14,431 nt of DNA from an uncultured Lachnospiraceae bacterium (GCA_910584325.1 CAJTZH010000068.1:1-14431); one strand, 5' to 3'; shown: positions 1-7,353, counted from the stretch's first letter. Translations and numbers: made by a program. The notes: generated by a model from the letters alone, not told the origin.

Positions 1-2
1 GA

Positions 3-521
3 ATGGTTCAGACCGGTTTTTTTATATTTGTAATTTGTTCCGTTTTCGGATGGGTGTGGGAAGTGCTTCTTACTTTTGTCGTATATGGGAATCTTGTAAA
101 CCGCGGTATGTTATATGGTCCGTGGCTGCCGATATACGGCGTGGGAGCGTTAGCCGTACTCTTTATCGCAAAACACGGGCACAGCGCCGGTTCCGTGTTT
201 CTGCTGAGCGGACTGGGCTGCGGAGTTCTGGAATATATGACTTCTCTTGTGATGGAATATGTGTGGAAAGCAAGATGGTGGAATTATGGCGGTATTTTCA
301 GTGTAAACGGCAGAATTAATCTGTTTGTGATTGTGATATTCGGATGTATCGGATTGTTTTTTTATTATATTGTTGTGCCCAATCTGCAGTGGATTAAAAG
401 GACGCTGGCAGTTCCGCTGACAACCATTACGCTGATTTTCTTTGTCATGATTGTTGCGGATTATATTTATTCACAGATTCATCCTAATATTGCGGCTATA
501 TCCAGCCACCGTCCATTTTAA
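3..521 (+). CDS. Putative ABC transporter permease family membrane protein (CmpB-like, PF06541 type); start possibly upstream of the window
   Basis: This is a hydrophobic protein of at least 172 residues with about four to five membrane segments (near residues 5-25, 42-57, 63-82, 106-125 and 138-155). It carries the hallmarks of the small 'putative ABC transporter permease' family: FGWVWE near residues 15-20, the NRGMLYGPWLPIYG block at 33-46, a Glu-rich stretch with LEYMTS and the WWNYGG segment at 76-97, and NGRINL at 102-107. No member of this family has a function I can name with confidence. The first in-frame ATG is at base 3, so no ribosome site can be seen, and a few N-terminal residues may lie outside the window. 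The last 8 or so residues are encoded on the complement of the end of the neighbouring dehydrogenase gene, with a 26-base tail-to-tail overlap. The family usually has a different tail after the 'PN' motif, so the C-terminus may have been replaced by read-through. Confidence 0.75.
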   Translation: MVQTGFFIFVICSVFGWVWEVLLTFVVYGNLVNRGMLYGPWLPIYGVGALAVLFIAKHGHSAGSVFLLSGLGCGVLEYMTSLVMEYVWKARWWNYGGIFSVNGRINLFVIVIFGCIGLFFYYIVVPNLQWIKRTLAVPLTTITLIFFVMIVADYIYSQIHPNIAAISSHRPF

Positions 522-1227
522 TGACTTCTCCGGTCAGATAGCCGGGAGCGGTAATCAGCCAGAGAATCATCTGGGCGACTTCCGTGGGAGACGCCATTCG
601 GCCTGCCGGTATTTCAGCGCAGAGCGCGGCGTGTTCTTCGGCAGTGAAACAACTGTTCATCGCGGTATCGACGGCGCCGCAGGCAATTGCGTTTACACGG
701 ACGTTGCTTGGCGCCAGTTCTTTGCCGAGAGCTTTTGTCAATGCGTTGATTCCCCCTTTAGAGGCGGAGTAAGCTGCCTCGCAGGAGGCGCCGCACATGC
801 CCCAGACCGAGGAAATATTGATAATGGCGCCGTGTTTTTGTCTCACCATATCGGGTATTACAAGTTTTGACATATGGAATACAGAAGTCAGGTTGGTGTT
901 TATGATGTTGTTCCATTCTTCTGTTGACATGTCCTGAAGTAGTCCGATGTAGGAAATTCCCGCGTTATTAATAAGAATATCGATTGTGCCCAGCGTTTTT
1001 TTGGCATGGTGAAAAAGCATTTCGGCCTGGGTATAATCGCCGACATTTGCAGTGTAAATTTCACATTGCACGGGATACCGGGTAATTTGGCGTCGCACGT
1101 CAAGCAGCGCTTCTGTTGATTTACTGCTGTTTAACACCAGATTGTAGCCTTTGCTTGCCAGAAGCAGCGCCGCGGCTCTGCCGATTCCTCTGGAAGCGCC
1201 TGTAATTATCACATTTTTACTATTCAT
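496..1227 (-). CDS. Short-chain dehydrogenase/reductase, probable elongation factor P 5-aminopentanone reductase (YmfI-like)
   Basis: A 243-residue classical SDR of the FabG size. The Rossmann motif TGASRGIG is at residues 9-16, NNAG at 87-90, and the catalytic Asn112, Ser140, Tyr153 and Lys157 are all present. The protein ends in the usual DGGWI. The segment around the active site (SSVWGMCGASCE, 139-150) is typical of the YmfI group. In Bacillus subtilis YmfI reduces the 5-aminopentanone group on a lysine of EF-P to 5-aminopentanol, which helps translation of poly-proline stretches. Assignment to that group rests on recalled family signatures. A FabG-type 3-oxoacyl reductase is the alternative, though no fatty acid synthesis genes are nearby. 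The start codon is preceded by AAAGGA at a rather long spacing of 13 bases, and a good promoter lies further upstream on the same strand. The 3' end overlaps the convergent membrane protein gene, and no terminator is visible between them. Confidence 0.85.
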   Translation of the reverse strand: MNSKNVIITGASRGIGRAAALLLASKGYNLVLNSSKSTEALLDVRRQITRYPVQCEIYTANVGDYTQAEMLFHHAKKTLGTIDILINNAGISYIGLLQDMSTEEWNNIINTNLTSVFHMSKLVIPDMVRQKHGAIINISSVWGMCGASCEAAYSASKGGINALTKALGKELAPSNVRVNAIACGAVDTAMNSCFTAEEHAALCAEIPAGRMASPTEVAQMILWLITAPGYLTGEVIKMDGGWI

Positions 1228-1256
1228 TCAGCGATAAGAATCCTTTCTTTTTTCAG

Positions 1257-1284
1257 TTAACAATACTATAATGAATATTATAAA
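1257..1284 (+). promoter_or_regulatory. Candidate promoter for trxB
   Basis: TTAACA (1257-1262) and TATAAA (1279-1284) are 16 bases apart, about 60 bases upstream of the trxB start. The -10 shares bases with the minus-strand -10 of the SDR promoter. Another TATAAT at 1286-1291 has no good -35. The region is AT-rich, so chance matches are likely. Confidence 0.35.
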
Positions 1285-1305
1285 ATATAATTTGCATAAA
1301 CTCAA
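1277..1305 (-). promoter_or_regulatory. Sigma-A type promoter for the SDR gene
   Basis: On the minus strand TTGAGT (1305-1300) and TATAAT (1282-1277) are separated by exactly 17 bases. The -10 is perfect and the site is about 50 bases upstream of the SDR start. It overlaps a weaker promoter pointing the other way towards trxB. Confidence 0.6.
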
Positions 1306-1345
1306 GGAGTTGAGGGTTTCTGGAATATGAAAAACAGGAGGTTGT

Positions 1346-2257
1346 ATGGATACACAGTTTGATTTAATTATTATCGGTTCCGGTCCGGCGGGACTTTCAG
1401 CCGCAGTTTACGCGGCGAGGGCAGGTCTTTCATTTATTGTTCTGGAATCAGCATATGCCAGCGGCGGACAGGTTTTAAATACGCATGAAGTCGATAATTA
1501 TCTGGGGCTTTGCGGCATGAATGGATTTGAGATGGGCATGAAGTTTCGTGAGCACGCCGAGACGTTGGGAACGGAGTTTGTCAACAAGAAGGTAAGCGCA
1601 ATTAATAATATAGAAGAAATACAAAAAGAAGTTGTCTGTGAGGACGGTTCTGTTTATCATGCCAAAAATATTATTCTCGCTACAGGAGCTGTACCCGCGC
1701 GGTTAGATGTACCGGGAGAAGAGGAGTATAGGGGAAAAGGTGTTTCTTACTGCGCCGCCTGTGACGGTAATTTTTTTAAAGGAAGACGTGTTGCGGTTGT
1801 CGGAGGCGGTGATACGGCGCTGGAAGACGCCGTTTATCTTGCCCGGATGTGCGAGAAGGTTTATGTCATTCACAGAAGAGACGTGTTTCGCGGAGCAAAG
1901 AGTCTTGAGGATAAGCTATACGCGTGTGATAATGTGGATGTGCTCTGGGATACCGTGGTGGAACAAATCAGGGGAGCGGATGTGGTGCAGAGTCTTTCCT
2001 TAATGAATACGCGGCTGAATATGCCGGGAACGCTGAGAGTGGACGGCGTTTTTATTGCCGTGGGCACCAGACCTGTTTCAAATCTTCTTGCAGGAAAGGT
2101 ATTGATGGACGAAAGGGGATATATTGTCGCAAACGAGAACTGTGTGACAAATATCGCAGGAATTTATGCCGCCGGAGATGTGCGCAAGAAAAATTTTCGA
2201 CAGATTATTACAGCGGCATCCGACGGCGCAAATGCCGTAAATGCACTGATTTTGTAG
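1346..2257 (+). CDS. trxB: Thioredoxin reductase (NADPH, FAD-dependent)
   Basis: A full-length 303-residue low-molecular-weight thioredoxin reductase. It passes electrons from NADPH through FAD to an active-site disulfide and then to thioredoxin in the cytoplasm. The FAD-binding GSGPAG motif is at residues 11-16. The redox pair is Cys136-Ala-Ala-Cys139 followed by DG, in the position usual for TrxB; CATC or CAVC is more common there. The NADPH-binding GGGDTALED is at 153-161 with the phosphate-binding HRRDVFR at 176-182. The second FAD motif AAGDVR is at 275-280. The presence of the CxxC rules out the related ferredoxin-NADP reductases that lack it. The start is fixed by AGGAGG four bases upstream (1336-1341). 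No thioredoxin gene and no clear terminator follow, so it seems to be transcribed alone. Confidence 0.95.
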   Translation: MDTQFDLIIIGSGPAGLSAAVYAARAGLSFIVLESAYASGGQVLNTHEVDNYLGLCGMNGFEMGMKFREHAETLGTEFVNKKVSAINNIEEIQKEVVCEDGSVYHAKNIILATGAVPARLDVPGEEEYRGKGVSYCAACDGNFFKGRRVAVVGGGDTALEDAVYLARMCEKVYVIHRRDVFRGAKSLEDKLYACDNVDVLWDTVVEQIRGADVVQSLSLMNTRLNMPGTLRVDGVFIAVGTRPVSNLLAGKVLMDERGYIVANENCVTNIAGIYAAGDVRKKNFRQIITAASDGANAVNALIL

Positions 2258-2405
2258 AATTTTGAAATGTCAAGTATAAATGTATAAGGAAAGCAGTCAA
2301 AAGGGTACAAATTATTTTGTTTTTTGTGCAATATAAACAAAAATAGTCAAACAAACGTTTTTCTACAAAAAATATTATGCATATACAAAAAAGGTACTTC
2401 AAAAG

Positions 2406-2476
2406 TTATCCACATAGACGCACTTAATTTTTGGCATATTTTCGAGTTATGCACTAAGTTATCCACCGTATCCACA
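2406..2476 (+). promoter_or_regulatory. Cluster of DnaA-box-like sites
   Basis: TTATCCACA at 2406-2414 is a perfect DnaA box. It is followed in the same orientation by TTATGCACT (2447-2455), TTATCCACC (2459-2467) and GTATCCACA (2468-2476), each one base away from the consensus TTWTNCACA. The last two are directly adjacent. An 11-base direct repeat AAGTTATCCAC starts at 2404 minus one and again at 2456. On the minus strand TTTTTCACA (2540-2532) fits the relaxed consensus and ATTTTCACA (2658-2650) is one base off. DnaA binding is an inference from the sequence. Confidence 0.55.
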
Positions 2477-2576
2477 ATAAGACATGATGAATAATTACAT
2501 GCATAAGTTTGCAAAGTTTGAATATACGTTTTGTGAAAAACATAAAAAAACAGAATTTGACAAAAAAATTATTGAC

Positions 2577-2588
2577 ATTTCGACATTA
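2577..2588 (+). promoter_or_regulatory. 12-bp motif shared with the pectate lyase upstream region
   Basis: ATTTCGACATTA at this position recurs exactly, on the opposite strand, at 13367-13378 upstream of the pectate lyase. Here it sits among repeated GACA half-sites: TTGACA at 2557 and 2572, GACA at 2582 and the inverted TGTC at 2591. It lies about 50-60 bases upstream of the probable promoter, so it could be an activator site. Confidence 0.35.
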
Positions 2589-2639
2589 TTTGTCTTTTTA
2601 TTCATGAAAGAAATTTTAGAAAATAAGAACTTTTATTCG

Positions 2640-2668
2640 TTGTCATGCCTGTGAAAATACAGTAAAAT
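2640..2668 (+). promoter_or_regulatory. Probable promoter of the pectin methylesterase gene
   Basis: TTGTCA (2640-2645) and TAAAAT (2663-2668) are separated by 17 bases, giving a leader of about 50 bases before the start codon. Two perfect TTGACA hexamers further upstream (2557 and 2572) lack a matching -10 at the right distance. Confidence 0.45.
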
Positions 2669-2725
2669 CATTATAGTAAATATAAGGAAGTAATTTAATT
2701 TAAAATATAAAGGAGGAAAATGAAG

Positions 2726-5700
2726 ATGCAAAAGGTAAGAAAAAGCCGTTTGAGCAAAAGAATCAGACAGGCGGCAGCATTTGCGGCGGGTATTATTCTA
2801 ATGGCAGGCAGTCTGTCACTTGATTGCCGTGTCACGGCTGCAGAAGGCGGTATGAAGGATACCAATGGATTTATTGAAACGCAGGCACGGGAGGGTATTA
2901 CGTATACCTTTAACTTTGCGGACACAGCCGCAGCGGTGTACGATTTTCAAGAGGGAGCAAGTGCAGTAGAAGGGACGCCGATGAAAAGCGCAGGACTTGT
3001 GACCGTAAATGCAGGCAATCAGGCAAAATTTCATGATAGTACGCATGGTATAAGCAACGCGGCGGATATTGATATTGCGGTGGCAGGTACTGTCAAAGTA
3101 AGTGTATACTGCTGTCAGTTTTCCGGTGATGTAACATATGCCATGACCAGCAGTACAGGTACCGCGATGCCGGTGACGTTATCGGCAAGTGGAAAAAATT
3201 GTGACGAAGCGGTCGATTTCTATTATAAGGGTGATGCGGGATGTGTAAATTTCAAAAACACAGGCGGATATCTGCACAAGATTGTTGTATCACCGATTGA
3301 AGAGAGTGAGATTCCTGATTTTGGCGGCGGCGATGAACCCGACCCAAACAGTCCTAACGGATTTGTTGCACCGGCGCCGGTGAAGGGAACAGTCTATACG
3401 TTTAACTTCGCGGATACGACCGCAAAAATCTACGACTTGCAAGGCGAAGTGATGGCGTCGCAAGGAACGGTAATGAAGAGTGCAGGACTTGTGACCGTGA
3501 ATACAGGCAATCGGGCGAAATATTGGAATGACCATGGTATCAGTGGCGCGCTGGATATCAACATTGCCGTTGCGGGCAACTGTAAAATTAATATAGCTGC
3601 GTGCGCGTTCAGTGGCGCATCAGATACATATACAGTAAGTTCTCAGAACGGAACGGTCGAGCCGGCAACACAGAACGCGAAGGCTGGTAAGGACAAAGAG
3701 CTTGTAACGTTTACTTACACCGGTGGGGAGGGAAGCGTAAATCTGGTAAGCACCGGAGGCTATTGCCATGCTATTGAGATTATTCCTGTTATTAAGACAG
3801 ATAACAGAAAGATTGAAGTATGGGACTTTGCCGAAGTGCAGGAGAGTAATGCCGCGCTTTATCATAACAATATTGAACTTGATTTCTGGAAGAACAGCGG
3901 TCTGGTTGGGACAGGCAGCACAGGCGATAAGGATATTGAACTTGAATATACGAACAATTCCGATAAAACGGTGACTTTTGGCGACTTGACCATGAGGTAT
4001 CAGGATGGAGACAGAATTTACAGCAGTGATGTGACAGGAAAGACCTTTAAATCTTTCAGTACAATGACATATTCTGACGGATATACTGCAAACGGTCTCT
4101 GGTACTGCAACGGCTCAGGTGGAAATAACAGACGTTACATTGTCGTCAAAAATGTGGAGGCAGGCGATAAAGTTGTAGTTTACATGGGTTCTCATACGAA
4201 GGAAAATAATTTAGTACATTTCCTGTATCAGGGAGGAGATGCCGTACAGGACGATACTGCGGACATCGGTTCTGAGCAGGGAAAGAAGTACGAATTTATC
4301 GCAAAGCATGACGGCGCCTATCAGATTTATGTGGGCAGCAGTACAAATGTAAAACCGTTCTGGCACAGGGTTATGATAGTGCCGGGCGCGAAAGTCAGCG
4401 GCGCGGTGGACGCTGCTTCTACCGGGGTTAGCGGATATGGTCTGAAGTTCGTAAATAATACAACGAATGATGAGATTACCGCCGATGTGGCAGGGGATGG
4501 CACATTTACCGCGGTTCTGCCGTCAGGCTATGAGTACACGGCTGTTCTCACAGGCGTGGCGGGATACGGATTAACCAGTCAGACTAAGACGGTCAGCGTG
4601 CCGGATTCGGCTGCGGTTGAAGGTATGTCAGGTATTCAACTGGTAGTGGAGCAGAAGGAGGTTCAGAAATTCAGCGGTAAATTTACCGGATTTGATGCAG
4701 GGGTGGATAAAACAAAAGTATGGGTTGTTCTCGCGGCTGCGGCGGATTCCCAGAAAGAGGATATATCATTCAGGATAGCGGCAGACGGCAAATTTGAAGT
4801 TTATGTGGAAAGAGGTATATCATACACAATCAAAATGGAGGGTGCGAATGATTATGAGATTACCGGAAACACAGAAGTGCTTTTGACTGCGGATGAAGAG
4901 AGGGAAATAAAAGTCGCGAAGAAAGCGTCCTACAAGGTAGCGGGAAAGTTTCTGGGACTTGACGGCAATGCGTCGGTCACTTCCTTAAAGTTTATAAATA
5001 TGGAAGACAATAGTGAGTATGCTGCGACAGTTAATGGCAGCAACTATAGTGTTTCGCTTAGAAACGGCACTTATGAGGCAGAGGCGGCGGTAACCGGTTA
5101 TAATACCGTTTCGCATGTAATTGTGGATAGCGCTGCAGTGAACAGGGACCTGTTGTTTGTTTCCACCGCGAAAGTGACTGCGATTCCTTTTGTGGCGGAT
5201 ATTTATGTGGGATATCCTGATAAGGGTAATAATTACAGTACTGTGCGGGATGCGGTAAAGGCATGTGAAGCAATGCGTCTTTCCAATGCTAATGACAGAA
5301 TCACCGTCCACATTGCACCGGGCATATACAGAGAGCAGATTATTATTGATGTGCCGTATATTACATTTGTCAATGATGAACCTGAAAAAGAAGTGAAACT
5401 GACATGGTATTACGGTGTCGGGTATGTGTATTACAGCAGCGGCGCTGACGGATATTATTCTGAGGCGGCAGCTTTTGATAAGTTTAATAAAAATGCGGCA
5501 CAGAAGTGGGGGTCCGCGACTTATATTAAATCAAAAGCAATTCAGTTCCGTGCGGAGAATATAACGTTTGAGTCTTCATTCAATAAATATGTGACAGAGG
5601 AGGAAATCGCTGACGGAGTTGCGCCGGGCGGCAATGATAAAAAGGACTATGACAGAACCGCGCCGACGGCGGATGTAACAAGCAAGGAAGGAACAGAACG

Positions 5701-6607
5701 TGCTGCAGCGCTTGTTGTGGAAGGCAATCAGTCCGAATTTTATAACTGTAAACTTCTCAGCAGTCAGGATACGCTTTACACCGGCAATAATATAAAGGGA
5801 TATTTCAAGAACTGTTATATTGAAGGTAATACCGATTATATTTTTGGCGGCGGTGATTTTGTATATGACGGATGTGAACTGAATTTCTTTGGTTACAGCG
5901 ACAAGCCAAACGGCGGATATATTACGGCGGCGGCAGACGGAAGCAACAAAGGATATGTATTTAGAAACTGCTATGTGACCGGCAATAAAGACATGAAAGT
6001 GGGTGCCGGCGACTTTGGCAGACCTTGGAGAGCGACTGCTACAGTAAGTTTTATTAATACGAAACTGGAATATGCAGATATCATTCTTCCAAGAGGCTGG
6101 AACGACATGAGCGGAAATAAGGCAGAGAATGCAAATTATGCTGAATATAACACGACTGCTGCTGACGGCGGTACGGTTGATTTAAGTGCTCGTGTTACGG
6201 GCGTGAAAACACAAAATCCTATTCCGGATATTTCTGTAGTATTTAATGGGTGGACGCCTGTATATTATAAGCAGGATACCGGCAAAGTATCCCTTACTAA
6301 GGCGTTGAGTATCAATGTTGCGGCAAAGGATACTATTAAGGCAGGCGACGTTCTTACTGCCGATTTTTCACTGGGTGAGAACGAATACAACAATGTATCT
6401 GTTATCAAATGGTATAGGGTCGCTGCCGATGGAAGTGAAGTATTGGTACAGTCAGGTGTGGCGCAGTTTGACCGGAGCTATACTGTTACGGCAGGCGATG
6501 CAGGTTCCCGCATCAAAGTAGTCGTGCTTCCTGAGACAGTAAGCGGTTATACCGCGGCAGAACAGACAGCGGTAACCGGCATGACTGTAACTGACGGCAA
6601 ACACTAG
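2726..6607 (+). CDS. Large modular secreted pectin methylesterase (carbohydrate esterase family 8)
   Basis: The protein removes methyl esters from pectin outside the cell. AGGAGG at 2711-2716 lies nine bases from the ATG at 2726 but only three from the one at 2720, so I use 2726, giving 1293 residues. Order of parts: basic N-terminus and signal peptide (about 1-39); two similar modules (57-190 and 221-354); a third beta-rich module (363-554); three prealbumin-like repeats (about 555-811); the CE8 beta-helix (about 825-1183); an Ig-like tail (1184-1293). CE8 motifs seen are GIYRE at 866-870, QDTL with Gln1014 and Asp1015, DYIFG with the nucleophile Asp1037, and GRPW with Arg1099 and Trp1101. 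The Gln that normally opens the QAVAL motif is Arg992 here. There is no LPXTG, dockerin or SLH domain, so release or non-covalent binding is likely. It appears to be transcribed alone. Confidence 0.9.
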   Translation: MQKVRKSRLSKRIRQAAAFAAGIILMAGSLSLDCRVTAAEGGMKDTNGFIETQAREGITYTFNFADTAAAVYDFQEGASAVEGTPMKSAGLVTVNAGNQAKFHDSTHGISNAADIDIAVAGTVKVSVYCCQFSGDVTYAMTSSTGTAMPVTLSASGKNCDEAVDFYYKGDAGCVNFKNTGGYLHKIVVSPIEESEIPDFGGGDEPDPNSPNGFVAPAPVKGTVYTFNFADTTAKIYDLQGEVMASQGTVMKSAGLVTVNTGNRAKYWNDHGISGALDINIAVAGNCKINIAACAFSGASDTYTVSSQNGTVEPATQNAKAGKDKELVTFTYTGGEGSVNLVSTGGYCHAIEIIPVIKTDNRKIEVWDFAEVQESNAALYHNNIELDFWKNSGLVGTGSTGDKDIELEYTNNSDKTVTFGDLTMRYQDGDRIYSSDVTGKTFKSFSTMTYSDGYTANGLWYCNGSGGNNRRYIVVKNVEAGDKVVVYMGSHTKENNLVHFLYQGGDAVQDDTADIGSEQGKKYEFIAKHDGAYQIYVGSSTNVKPFWHRVMIVPGAKVSGAVDAASTGVSGYGLKFVNNTTNDEITADVAGDGTFTAVLPSGYEYTAVLTGVAGYGLTSQTKTVSVPDSAAVEGMSGIQLVVEQKEVQKFSGKFTGFDAGVDKTKVWVVLAAAADSQKEDISFRIAADGKFEVYVERGISYTIKMEGANDYEITGNTEVLLTADEEREIKVAKKASYKVAGKFLGLDGNASVTSLKFINMEDNSEYAATVNGSNYSVSLRNGTYEAEAAVTGYNTVSHVIVDSAAVNRDLLFVSTAKVTAIPFVADIYVGYPDKGNNYSTVRDAVKACEAMRLSNANDRITVHIAPGIYREQIIIDVPYITFVNDEPEKEVKLTWYYGVGYVYYSSGADGYYSEAAAFDKFNKNAAQKWGSATYIKSKAIQFRAENITFESSFNKYVTEEEIADGVAPGGNDKKDYDRTAPTADVTSKEGTERAAALVVEGNQSEFYNCKLLSSQDTLYTGNNIKGYFKNCYIEGNTDYIFGGGDFVYDGCELNFFGYSDKPNGGYITAAADGSNKGYVFRNCYVTGNKDMKVGAGDFGRPWRATATVSFINTKLEYADIILPRGWNDMSGNKAENANYAEYNTTAADGGTVDLSARVTGVKTQNPIPDISVVFNGWTPVYYKQDTGKVSLTKALSINVAAKDTIKAGDVLTADFSLGENEYNNVSVIKWYRVAADGSEVLVQSGVAQFDRSYTVTAGDAGSRIKVVVLPETVSGYTAAEQTAVTGMTVTDGKH
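2894..3295 (+). repeat. First copy of a duplicated N-terminal module in the methylesterase
   Basis: The module starts with YTFNFADTAA and contains MKSAGLVTVNAGN and a conserved HGIS segment. It matches the second copy 492 bases (164 residues) downstream, and the match is visible at the DNA level around the GCAGGACTTGTGACCGT block. I recognise the pattern from Lachnospiraceae polysaccharidases but cannot assign a numbered binding-module family; carbohydrate binding is inferred. Confidence 0.7.
3386..3787 (+). repeat. Second copy of the duplicated N-terminal module
   Basis: YTFNFADTTAKIYDL and MKSAGLVTVNTGN line up with the first copy at a constant offset of 164 residues. A short Pro/Asp/Gly linker (residues about 196-212 of the protein) separates the two copies. 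Confidence 0.7.
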
Positions 6608-6614
6608 GAACAGC

Positions 6615-6688
6615 GGAGTATCAGAACTTTAATGTTGTGAGGACTGCCTGTGCTACGGTACATCTGTTGTGTTGTAATACGATACTCC
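6615..6688. other. Widely spaced inverted repeat downstream of the methylesterase
   Basis: GGAGTATC (6615-6622) and GATACTCC (6681-6688) form a perfect 8-bp stem enclosing 58 bases. No T-run follows, so it is not a standard terminator. It may shape the 3' end of the methylesterase transcript or be a chance match. The gap 6608-6825 otherwise contains only the hpf promoter and leader. Confidence 0.3.
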
Positions 6689-6713
6689 TCGGGAAGCAGA
6701 GACGGAAATATAC

Positions 6714-6741
6714 TTGAAATTAAAATAAATTGTGGTATAAT
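6714..6741 (+). promoter_or_regulatory. Promoter of hpf with extended -10
   Basis: TTGAAA (6714-6719) and a perfect TATAAT (6736-6741) are 16 bases apart. The -10 is directly preceded by TGG, giving an extended -10 element. The expected transcript start is near 6748, leaving a leader of nearly 80 bases. Confidence 0.7.
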
Positions 6742-6746
6742 ATTCC

Positions 6747-6801
6747 TATGGTACGAATTAATTGAATGACAATTTCGGGAAACAATGTCTATTGTACCAT
6801 A
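6747..6801 (+). promoter_or_regulatory. Inverted repeat in the hpf leader
   Basis: TATGGTAC (6747-6754) pairs perfectly with GTACCATA (6794-6801). One G-U and one A-U pair extend the stem to 10 bp around a loop of about 35 bases. The left arm falls at the predicted transcript start and the right arm ends 10 bases before the AAGGAG ribosome site. It could be a 5'-terminal stem-loop or, as DNA, a pair of operator half-sites. Confidence 0.45.
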
Positions 6802-6825
6802 ATAACCGTAAAGGAGTTGGACATC

Positions 6826-7353
6826 ATGCGTTTTGTTATTACTGGAAGAAATATTGAGGTTACAGACGGTTTAAGGGCAGCAGTGGAGGACAAGTTAGGG
6901 AAGCTTGACCGGTTTTTTATGGCTGACACAGAGGTAATTGTTACATTAAGTGTAGAAAAGGAGAGACAAAAAATAGAAGTTACCATACCTGTAAAGGGTA
7001 ATATTATCCGCTCGGAGCAGGTAAGCAACGATATGTATGTATCGATTGATTTGGTAGAAGAGATTATTGAAAGACAGCTCAAAAAGTACAAGCATAAGAT
7101 TATTGACCAGAAGCAGAATCAGGCGGCGTTTGCGAAGGAATTTGTTGAGAAGGACTTTGACGACGAGGCGGAAGTACAGATTATCCGTACCAAGAAATTT
7201 GGTGTAAAGCCGATGGATCCGGAAGAGGCATGCGTGCAGATGGAACTTCTTGGACATAACTTCTTCGTATTTTTCAATTCCGAGACAGAAGAGATTAATG
7301 TGGTTTATAAGAGAAAAGGCAATACATACGGTCTTATTGAACCTGAGTTTTAA
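6826..7353 (+). CDS. hpf: Ribosome hibernation promoting factor, long form
   Basis: A 175-residue long-form HPF, formerly called a sigma-54 modulation protein. The N-terminal domain (about 1-97, starting MRFVITGRNIEVTDGLR) binds in the decoding region of the 30S subunit. The C-terminal domain (about 117-173, with KKFGVKPMDPEEACVQMELLGHNFFVF within it) pairs two copies and so joins 70S ribosomes into inactive 100S dimers when growth stops. Length and both domains match the family. An in-frame ATG 60 bases upstream exists, but AGGAG at 6812-6816 with nine bases of spacing and the conserved N-terminus fix the start at 6826. It has its own promoter, a leader with an inverted repeat, and a terminator, so it is a single-gene unit. 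Confidence 0.96.
   Translation: MRFVITGRNIEVTDGLRAAVEDKLGKLDRFFMADTEVIVTLSVEKERQKIEVTIPVKGNIIRSEQVSNDMYVSIDLVEEIIERQLKKYKHKIIDQKQNQAAFAKEFVEKDFDDEAEVQIIRTKKFGVKPMDPEEACVQMELLGHNFFVFFNSETEEINVVYKRKGNTYGLIEPEF

Larger units (their letters stand above)
2258..2719. other. AT-rich intergenic region between trxB and the pectin methylesterase gene
   Basis: This 462-base stretch is very AT-rich and I see no credible ORF in it. It contains no recognisable terminator for trxB. What it does hold are DnaA-box-like sites in its middle, a cluster of GACA-containing repeats around 2557-2594, the motif shared with the pectate lyase upstream region, and a promoter and ribosome site for the methylesterase. 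Confidence 0.7.

Noticed and set aside
2258..2719. The AT-rich gap as the chromosomal origin of replication
   Set aside because: DnaA boxes are present, but there are no dnaA, dnaN, recF or gyr genes nearby and I saw no clear DnaA-trio series, so I call it only a DnaA-box cluster.
4985..5311. A 108-codon open frame on the minus strand inside the methylesterase gene
   Set aside because: It lies fully antisense to a well-supported domain, has no ribosome site that I can see, and its translation resembles no family I know.
6615..6688. Terminator for the methylesterase gene
   Set aside because: The arms are 58 bases apart and no T-run follows, unlike the other terminators in the window.
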